In this document: one piece after another, positions 57,181-64,000 of the stretch | How the letters are laid out: every line of letters begins with the position of its first letter | Numbering within the stretch: position 1 is the stretch's first letter | Source of the DNA: Bryopsis sp. KO-2023 | Taxonomy: Eukaryota; Chlorophyta; Ulvophyceae; Bryopsidales; Bryopsidaceae | DNA: 64,000 bases | Assembly: GCA_030272585.1 (NCBI GenBank) | Contig: BSYQ01000007.1 | Location: 3,476,001 to 3,540,000, forward strand | Direction of reading: 5' to 3' | Program-made: the position numbers and the translations under genes | The notes under the pieces: generated by a model | The model's database searches: none | What the model was told of the DNA's origin: nothing | What the model saw: the letters and a program-made list of their open reading frames with translations, nothing else

Positions 57181-58329
57181 ATGGCTCGAACACAGAAGGC
57201 TCGCGGTGGAGCGGCGTCGGTCGCGTCTGGGTATGGAAGCCCACCACAGAACTCCTACTGGGGATACTCTATGTCTCCCCCCACGAGTCCTGTCGGAGTG
57301 CATCCAATGGCGAACTACCCTTTCATCCCAGCGCACCACCCCATGTATGGACACCACCACAGCCAGATGGAGGGAATGCCCATGCCTTTGGTGTTTCCTT
57401 ATGGAATGCCTCACCAGCAAGGGCACATGTATGGACCTCCCGGAGGAATGGGAAAGAACGTGGGGAACTCGCCCTACCACGGTTACCTCGTCCCAATGCA
57501 AATGCACCTTCCAGCGCATAACAGGGACGACTTGTACACCCCTGACACTCTCGACCAAGGAATGGATGCCTTGTCCTTGAACCCGATGGCGGAGGAGTTC
57601 GCTCCAGGGCCATACGGGAAGCCCCGCGACAGGGAGTACGAGGAGGAGATGATGTTTGCGGGTCAAAACGCTGCTCCGGCCAATCCCCGAAAGGTCAGGA
57701 CCCGCAACCGCAGGTCCCGCCGTAGCAAGGACAGGCAACAGGCGCTCCAGGAGAACGTGAAGAAGACTGTGTACATCTCGGACTTGGATCAGCAAATCAC
57801 GGAGGAGCACTTGGCCAACTTTTTCTCGGAGTGCGGTGTCGTGGTGGATTGCCGCGTGTGCGGGGACCCCAACTCCGCAATGCGTTTCGCATTCGTCGAG
57901 TTTCAGACTTTCGAGGGAGCTGTCGAGGCCCTGAAAATGACCGGGGCTGACCTGGGCTCCTCCAGGGTTAGGGTGTTGCCCTCTAAGACCGCAATCGTCC
58001 CGGTCAATAAGGACTTGATGCCGCAGAACAAAGACGAGATGGAGCAGTGCAGCCGTACGGTGTACGCGACTAACATCGACAAGAAGGTCGATCGCGACGA
58101 CGTCCAGAGGTTTTTCGAGGCGCTGTGCGGGCCTGTCTCCAGGCTGAGGCTGTTGGGAGATCACGCTCACTCTACGAGGATCGCCTTCGTGGAGTTCGAG
58201 CACGCTGACAGCGCATTGGCGGCGCTCAGCTGCAGTGGTGCCCTTCTGGGAACCATGCCGATCCGTGTGTCTCCCTCCAAGACCCCAGTGCGTTTCACCG
58301 GCAAGGATGGTGTCAGCAAAAAGGAATGA
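57181..58329 (+). CDS. CID-type RNA-binding protein (PAM2 motif, two RRMs)
   Basis: An uninterrupted 382-codon frame. Residues 1-125 are low complexity, rich in Pro, Met, His, Gly and Tyr. A PAM2 motif (LSLNPMAEEFAPG, about 131-143) would bind the MLLE domain of poly(A)-binding protein. A basic stretch (RKVRTRNRRSRRSK) precedes two RRMs (about 196-270 and 296-370) with RNP motifs TVYISDLD/MRFAFVEF and TVYATNIDKKV/TRIAFVEF. The PAM2-basic-RRM-RRM order and SCSGALLGTMPIRVSPSKTPV match plant CTC-interacting-domain proteins (CID8-13) as remembered. A role in mRNA translation or stability through PABP is inferred. The gene has no intron and a high third-position GC, unlike its neighbours. Confidence 0.9.
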   Translation: MARTQKARGGAASVASGYGSPPQNSYWGYSMSPPTSPVGVHPMANYPFIPAHHPMYGHHHSQMEGMPMPLVFPYGMPHQQGHMYGPPGGMGKNVGNSPYHGYLVPMQMHLPAHNRDDLYTPDTLDQGMDALSLNPMAEEFAPGPYGKPRDREYEEEMMFAGQNAAPANPRKVRTRNRRSRRSKDRQQALQENVKKTVYISDLDQQITEEHLANFFSECGVVVDCRVCGDPNSAMRFAFVEFQTFEGAVEALKMTGADLGSSRVRVLPSKTAIVPVNKDLMPQNKDEMEQCSRTVYATNIDKKVDRDDVQRFFEALCGPVSRLRLLGDHAHSTRIAFVEFEHADSALAALSCSGALLGTMPIRVSPSKTPVRFTGKDGVSKKE

Positions 58330-60593
58330 GCTTTCGTGAAAAAGAGAACTTGAGACCATCCACTTGATACGGACGCGATCTGGATGGAAAAAAAAAGGAA
58401 GTGTGAGAAGGTGTTGGAGAGAAAAGAAGAAAGGAGGAATATCTATACATATGTATATTTGCTTGTGAGGAAACAGTTTGGAGGACAGAGTTTTATTTTG
58501 TTTTGGACCGCATCATTTGTTGGAGAAAATATCTCCTTCGTCAGTGTTTCGTTTTGATGCGGTTTGGAGTTTTTGTGGGGGGGAAAAGGTGTATATATGG
58601 AAAATTTGGTATGGAGGTGGTGGAGAAGACCGACCAACCGACGTGAAGTTACTTTTTAGTATTTTTCGAAATGCAAATAATGCAGCGGTGGTGCCGGAAG
58701 GCCGCTCATGGAGGAGTTATACTTCGGCGAGAAGGCAAAAAACAAATTCAAATAATGGGGCAACAGTTGTTGGATCGTAGAGGAAAAGACGAGTTTTTTT
58801 CCTTTTTTTTTTTCTTTTCAGGGGAGGGTCTTGGCAATATCAAGACATTTTCGTGTTTCAAAAGGAAAAGGGAAAAACAAATATGGGTTGACGAAATGCA
58901 GATCACTGTTTGGTTTTCAACGAAGCCGAACTGGGCCATTCTTTTCGAAATAAAATACGCTTTGACCTTGAAGCAAATCATCTCGAGGGTAGAGAGGATT
59001 ATATAGGGGAGAAAAAAAAAACTACGTGGTTTCTTTTGTTGAATTTGGGTTTTTTTTGGAAGAAAAAAGTGTGGTATGATGGGGGAAAAAAAATCATAGC
59101 AGGAGAAGCTTCAGATCATATCTCACCTGAAGTGCGTGAATTGCTGGTTTTCGTGGTTTATTTCGAGAAGTTGGTGTGCATAGTGTTTTTCGGGTGAAAG
59201 GTAATGCCCTTTTGGAATCAGTGAAGTTAAGTGTTGTCACTGAAAAGATTTGAGTTTTATGGAATCTACTGGCTGCGAACCCTAGGCTGCAGCATTTGTG
59301 TTATTGAAATGGTCTTCCAGGAAATTTGCCAAATACTGAGTATTTGCTCTTTTTCCCCTCAGCTTTGTGGTGGTGGATATCAGGCGGATTAGGACATCTT
59401 ATACATACATTGGTTTTTTTTCTTGCCTGGGGATTTGGCAGCTGAGGGGAAAAAAGAGGGGTTTTTCTCGTCAATCGATTTGAGGGAGTTTCTCTGGAAG
59501 TTTCTGAAAACATAAAGGGCGGCTAGGAGTAATAATGGCAGCTCTGTCATCTAAATACATATTTTTTGACAGAATGTAATTGTGGTGGTGCTTCTATTGA
59601 GGGAGGAAAAAAAAAAAGAGCGAAATCTTTGTGCGTGTTTTTTTTTTCTTGTTCCCATCAAAGAGGCAGCGTCTTGGATTTGGGATATATGGGTTTGGGG
59701 GGAATGAGGCTCATCTTTGAAACGGCTTTGTTTTTCAATAATATATCGGTGGTTTAAATCTGATGGTCCCCTGAGTGTTATATGTTCTAGATTGGGGGAG
59801 GGGTTGCTTTTTTTCCGGCAGGCCAGAAATCTGATTGTTTGATTGTTTTCTATTTTGGGATTCTGAGGCCTTTTGTGTAGTCAATAATAGTTCCGGAACA
59901 GGAGAGGGGGGGTTGGGAAAACAGCAGAAGAGAAAAGGTTGATTCAGTCGAGTATCCAGTCAAAAACAACACTTGGTATATCGACACGTAAACCTGTTTG
60001 TTTTTTTTGTGCCAAAGGCATAAGGAGGAGGATAGGTGATTTGAGGGGTCAAAAACAGACTTTTTATATGCTACGACGGGAATCATCTTGTTTGAAATAG
60101 GATTTTTACAGTTGTTTGGTCTGATGTGGGCCTATCTTGAGTTGGATTTATATCCGAGACCCTCTGGAGGAAGGGGTGAAAGCTTTGTATTTGATGATGA
60201 GCCGAATGGTAGTGTAAAAATTTGGGGGGATTATATGTGCTGTGTGTTTTTCTTGTTTACCTCATATGCAAACTTGAAACTACAGCTACAATTTCTGCAT
60301 TGATGCTTTTAATTTGTCAATGGCATTTCTATGTCTAAGTACCTGTATTTGGATGGAGGAATTTCTTATCTTAAAAAAATAAAGTTTTTTTAACTTCGTC
60401 TCAGTGGGGTAAGGTCAGTAGGATTCCTCTGACATTCAAACAGCCATGCAGTCATGCTTAATTGACGAAAGCAAAGTGGGCAAATAAGAACAAAAACCAC
60501 TTGATGTCTTTAAAAAACTTTATTGGATTAGGGAAGTTGGTGCAGCGTCAGACGTGAAAATCCTCTGCCTCTGTGATGAAATGCTCGCCCAAA
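58330..60593. other. 3' flank of the CID gene, no gene seen
   Basis: AT-rich, with poly-A and poly-T tracts and no supported coding frame. AATAAA-type signals occur near 58950 and 60378 on the plus strand. The region probably contains a long CID 3' untranslated region and the shared 3' end with the minus-strand gene at 60594. Confidence 0.4.
60519..60524 (-). terminator. Polyadenylation signal of the membrane-protein gene
   Basis: AATAAA on the minus strand about 70 bp beyond the stop codon at 60594, well placed for cleavage near 60500. Confidence 0.6.
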
Positions 60594-61118
60594 TCATGTC
60601 CCTCTTTCGTTGCAGCGAAAAAAAGCGAAAAAAAGCACCACGAGGGCTCCTAGCACCATGTACCCCACACCAGAGCAGTATCCGAACCAAGCAGCAGTGT
60701 CCAGCAACTCGGTGTTGATTTTCGTCCAGCTCAGCCTATCGTCCTTTTCAAAATCCTCGACACCCTCCTTGAGGCCAGACATGACGAGACCAGCGGAAAA
60801 ACACAGAATTCCCAAGCTGCCCGCGGACGCCGCCAGAAACCCATGTCCGAATCCAAACCTCTGACCTCTGGCGAAGCTCTCTGACCTCATGGCACAAAAC
60901 GACAGTGTCGTGAAAAGCACGAGTGCGACTGCGGACGCGAAGGAAGCAACCAGCACTGCCAGAATCTGGCTCCGATCGTAGTCCACGACCTCTTTCATCC
61001 TGGACATGCTCTTGAAGATGCTGATGGACAGCGCACCGAAACATCCCCCAGTCAGGCTGGAAATCCACCACCAAGACCACAGCGTCGCCATCGCTCGATT
61101 GTATCCCGGACTGGCCAT
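60594..61118 (-). CDS. Small membrane protein with four predicted helices
   Basis: A 174-codon uninterrupted frame from ATG 61118 (MASPGYNR). Hydrophobic segments at about residues 12-35, 52-76, 90-112 and 145-168 give a four-helix layout. The loop between helices 3 and 4 is charged (KEGVEDFEKDDRLSWTK) and the C-terminus is short and basic. Length and layout recall tetraspan families such as MARVEL/CASP-like proteins, but no diagnostic motif is seen, so no family is assigned. A nearby downstream poly(A) signal and balanced codon use support a real gene. Confidence 0.7.
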   Translation of the reverse strand: MASPGYNRAMATLWSWWWISSLTGGCFGALSISIFKSMSRMKEVVDYDRSQILAVLVASFASAVALVLFTTLSFCAMRSESFARGQRFGFGHGFLAASAGSLGILCFSAGLVMSGLKEGVEDFEKDDRLSWTKINTELLDTAAWFGYCSGVGYMVLGALVVLFFAFFRCNERGT

Positions 61119-61961
61119 TCTTTGCTGCACTGGTCGGTGAGCGAGGATTCGTCCAAAAATGGTGGTCTTGAGACAAGACCACCCCTCAAACCGCTTGCTG
61201 AGGTTGTCTGAAGCGAGGGGACCGCTAACCGGCGCCTAACCCCCAGGAGGGAAATTTTCGGGCGTTGAAACGCATGTTCGTTTGTCGACAAACGCAGACT
61301 GCGAAACCTCGACGAAACGTTGCTGAGAAGTGTGGATTCAACTCGAGAAGAGGAGACCTGATCGCTTGCTTGCCTCTTAAGACGGGGGAATTTAGCGGAC
61401 GGCGAGAGGAGCTCGAGCGTTTGGGAAGGGTGGAAAGTTATCTACTGGAAACTAATGCAACGGGGAATGGAACGATTGGAGCAGCAGTGGAGTCATTCTC
61501 TCAATCTCCCTTTGTCAGTTTTTCCTCGCAGACGCTGAGACGCAATTGCAATCGGTTGCAACTTGCAACTGACGCGGGCAGCATCATTTGCTACTCCCGC
61601 CACAAACAGCCCATCAACGACGGTATTGGCCTCCCCTTGTGCATGAAACAGAACCAATTAGCCTGAGCAAGAGAAGGCCAGAAACTACCCCAGCATTGTA
61701 GTCACAATTGGTCGTATGTCTTACGCATCGGGGACATGCCGTAATTTCTCGCGTTTTTTCAACGCGCGCAAAGCTTTCGCCTCGCTTGAGCGCCAGAAAC
61801 AACAGATATAGATTCCGATTATCCTGCGGAACCACCCCTTCCCCGTGCGACAGAGGAAAATCGTTCATTTACACCTGCCCCAGAACGCACTGCACACTCT
61901 CTTTGCCTTCAACTGAACTTCGGAGCCGCCAACTTTGTTTCAACCGAAGTGGAAAAAAGCC
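61119..61961. promoter_or_regulatory. Divergent 5' region of the two small genes
   Basis: 843 bp between the minus-strand membrane-protein gene and the plus-strand proline-rich gene, with balanced base composition. It contains open frames with no likeness to known proteins. It must hold both promoters. Confidence 0.4.
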
Positions 61962-62836
61962 ATGAACGTCAATCAGTACACAAGGATCCCTAGAAGGGTG
62001 GGACGCAGGAGAGCTCTCCAACCCATTGGAGCAGATGGCCAATACTTGCCCGTTCCAGCGCCACCTCCGCCTCCGCCTTCTCCCCCGCCTCCGCCTCCAG
62101 CGCAAGGTCCACCACAAGCTCCAGCCCAGATTCCAGATCGATCCCGGGCTACAAGACGAGCGCTTAGGGATGCCAATAGAGCACAAGCTCAGGAGGTAAC
62201 GTGCAGAGCTTCTTATTCTTTGATCTTCCCTCGTTAATCCTTTCTTACGTTTTTGCAAGATGGCCTGATGTTTAGTGAACTGTTGAAGAAGGCTTCTAAG
62301 TTTATATGTGTGGTGTGCGTTCGTTTTTTTGGGTAGCGATCTAACGTTGTGAAGTTTTTTTCTCCTTCAAGACCGCCAGAGTCCCCGTGGTGGACATCAT
62401 CGGAGAGGTATGTGATAGCATCGACAGATTTATTTTGTTAACCTGCTTTTAAAACGCCGTCTTGGCGACGGCGGCCCGACCGCGGTGTGAGGATCGCTCT
62501 TGTGACGGGGGCGTTTACGTGGGCTGGGCTCTGTTTCCTTGGTAAAATCGAATTGAGATACGCGGAAGCGCCATCGGGGTCTTATCTCACCGTTTGTTTC
62601 CTTTTTTTGCAGAACGAGAACGAAGTTTACCCCACGAACCGAGTCCAAAAAAGAAAACTCGAAGATGCGGAGAGAGCTGGTAAGTGGTTTTCGCTTTTTT
62701 TTCGATCGCTGTCTTTTGCATTTTGACTCCCTCGCACCTCGTGATATTGAAACAAGCCTTTTTGGGAACAGTTGAAGAACCTATGGCCCCCGCGGAAGTC
62801 AAGAGACGCTGCAAGGTCCTGAAAAAGATGCGCTAG
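61962..62836 (+). CDS. Small proline-rich, basic, probably nuclear protein
   Basis: Four exons, 61962-62195, 62372-62407, 62613-62679 and 62772-62836, about 133 residues, all GT-AG with matching phase. The protein has a basic N-terminus (RIPRRVGRRRALQP), a pure Pro/Ser tract near residues 31-45, an Arg/Ala-rich helix-like part, a short conserved-looking VPVVDIIGENENEVYPTN and a basic end (KRRCKVLKKMR) resembling a nuclear localisation signal. No family is recognised. Very small exons of 36, 67 and 65 nt fit the style of the window. Confidence 0.65.
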
Positions 62837-63181
62837 GAGGATGGGCTTTGGTGGTTGCAGCTATTTTTCATTGGAAAATCTCATTATCACAATTTGCAGG
62901 GGTAGATTTATTGTCTATGGACCAGGCAGTCAAAAACATTTAGAGAATAGTGGGGAGGGACTGGAGCTAGAAAAGGTTAGGTTTGATATAGGAAGACTTT
63001 GTTGTAAGAAAAGTCCTTTTAGCACTCTGCATCTGTTCGAACAAAACTGCATGATGCAATTCACATGAAGGCTCAACTTGTGCAAATGCTGGCCCCAAAA
63101 TCAGGGAACCCATATAACGTTATTTCACGTCAGCACCTGGGATATCAATTTCAGCAGTAAGGGTTCCTGTGCTTTTCCAAC
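62837..63181. other. Flank between the small gene and the LTR element
   Basis: AT-rich, no gene seen; likely the 3' untranslated region of the proline-rich protein gene. Confidence 0.4.
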
Positions 63182-63601
63182 TGTTAGTCTTTTAGCGCTA
63201 TACGAGGTAGTTTGGGATAGAGCCGAGGGTGGCTGACGCATGTGGGTTCACGAGTAAGACAGATTAGACCCAGAGTTTGGGGCATGCGTCAGCGTACTAC
63301 ACTTAGGGGTACTTAAGAGGCCCACTCGTTGTTTTGACGTTCACTTTACTTTGTAAGAACTCGGGATTCGTGGGATTGGTGTGTTCCCGCTTGTGTGTGT
63401 GTTTGTGTGTGTGTGTGTTAAGTGTTTGCCTGACGCAATCACTTCCCAACCCAAGTGCTCTAGTAGCGTTCACAACCGCGCTAGCTAGAGAGTTGTCTAA
63501 ACCAACAAACCCCACAAGTATACTTGCGTTAGCCAGCAAGTTATCACGAATCCAATCAATACAGCCGACCACTATTGCGTCACCCACAAGCTTCACTATC
63601 A
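63182..63601 (+). repeat. Putative 5' LTR of the second element
   Basis: Inferred from the primer-binding site directly downstream and TG...CA ends. It contains a GT microsatellite at 63392-63418 and an inverted pair CTGACGCATG (63233-63242) and CATGCGTCAG (63283-63292), which may be a U3 regulatory site. The partner LTR is not in the window, so the left border is unproven. Confidence 0.5.
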
Positions 63602-63603
63602 AT

Positions 63604-63615
63604 TGGTTTCGGAGC
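63604..63615 (+). promoter_or_regulatory. Primer-binding site of the second LTR element
   Basis: TGGTTTCGGAGC, two bases after the end of the putative LTR, identical to the first 12 bases of the site at 12526-12515 (minus). It implies that both elements use the same host tRNA. Confidence 0.7.
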
Positions 63616-63746
63616 GAGGCAAGAACTTTAAGTTCTTGAGATCGAAACTTGTGAACGTGGCGCAACAAACGTTTTTGTTTGTTTGTTTGGTAGAGAGAAA
63701 CTCCAACCGTGGTTGTTGAGTACTCCCAAATAGTGGCTGAGAAATC

Positions 63747-64000
63747 ATGGCTGACCGTGAACACGCATTGGCAGTGCGCGAGCCTCAAGTTGAAGAGCCA
63801 GGGATTGAACCTGAGTTCGATGAGGAATTGCCTGACGCACCCAATGTTGTGTATCAACAAATAAACGTCCAGAATATCCACAATGTCCAGCAAGCAGCTG
63901 TCGACATAGACATGGGAGCTGATGCGGAAGCCTTAAGAGAGGATGTGGATGCGGTCCATGACCGTGTGGACGATTTAGCCCACGGGCTAAGGGGTCACCT
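63747..64000 (+). CDS. N-terminus of a Gag-like protein (runs off the window)
   Basis: An ATG-initiated frame open for 84 codons to the window edge (MADREHALAVREPQVEEPG at the start). It is very acidic and then helical in character (DADALREDV-like pattern). Its position after an LTR and primer-binding site suggests Gag. No domain can be recognised from this part. Confidence 0.5.
   Translation, partial: MADREHALAVREPQVEEPGIEPEFDEELPDAPNVVYQQINVQNIHNVQQAAVDIDMGADAEALREDVDAVHDRVDDLAHGLRGH

Larger units (their letters stand above)
63182..64000 (+). mobile_element. 5' end of a second LTR retrotransposon (partial)
   Basis: A putative LTR (63182-63601) begins TGTTAG and ends CTATCA, imperfectly inverted termini. 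Two bases later comes TGGTTTCGGAGC, the same 12-nt primer-binding site as in the Gypsy element at 7428-12739. An open frame starts at 63747 and runs off the window. The LTR and gag sequences do not resemble those of the first element. The 3' half is outside the window, so superfamily and integrity are unknown. The LTR start is the least certain point. Confidence 0.65.

Noticed and set aside
57175..58359. A 394-codon open frame antisense to the CID gene
   Set aside because: It mirrors the CID coding frame and results from its high third-position G/C. It has no likeness to any family and the sense frame has clear RRM domains.

Overview
The window is nuclear DNA of a eukaryote with many spliceosomal introns. 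Most genes are broken by short AT-rich introns with canonical GT-AG ends and long poly-T, poly-A and occasional poly-C or poly-G tracts. Three genes point to a photosynthetic host: an RbcX RuBisCO-assembly chaperone with a presequence-like N-terminus, an SnRK2-type kinase and a plant-style CID (PAM2 plus two RRM) RNA-binding protein. The sequence alone does not decide between a green alga or streptophyte and an alga with a secondary plastid. There is no bacterial, organellar or CRISPR sequence.

Layout. 1-2992: low-complexity DNA without a convincing gene. 2993-6716 (-): ankyrin-repeat membrane protein. 7428-12739 (-): complete Ty3/Gypsy LTR retrotransposon with apparently identical 213-bp LTRs. 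13181-15208 (-): SnRK2-like kinase. 17396-28692 (-): condensin subunit SMC2 in 25 exons, divergent from 28975-31651 (+), ribosomal protein uL5 (RPL11). 32300-33966: a probable transposase fragment and a TA-flanked foldback (MITE-like) element carrying a 59-codon ORF. 35308-37107 (-): RbcX. 37997-41138 (-): replication factor C small subunit (RFC3 type). 41885-42898 (-): BRX1, divergent from 43466-54184 (+), nuclear 5'-3' exoribonuclease XRN2/RAT1 in 25 exons. 57181-58329 (+): CID-type RNA-binding protein. 60594-61118 (-): small four-helix membrane protein. 61962-62836 (+): small proline-rich basic protein. 63182-64000 (+): start of a second LTR retrotransposon, cut by the window end.

Most genes are housekeeping: chromosome condensation (SMC2), replication (RFC), ribosome structure and assembly (RPL11, BRX1) and RNA turnover (XRN2, CID protein). 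They are independent transcription units, with two divergent pairs sharing short 5' regions (SMC2/RPL11 and BRX1/XRN2). All exon models were built by hand from splice sites, reading phase and remembered family alignment. In every multi-exon gene the phases close without an internal stop.

The most unusual material is in the mobile and non-coding fraction. It includes two unlike LTR elements with the same 12-nt primer-binding site, a gag/pol junction needing a +1 shift, a SINE-like repeat sitting antisense in the first intron of three different genes, many recent short tandem duplications confined mostly to introns, and a nested foldback element with a CpG-rich ORF.
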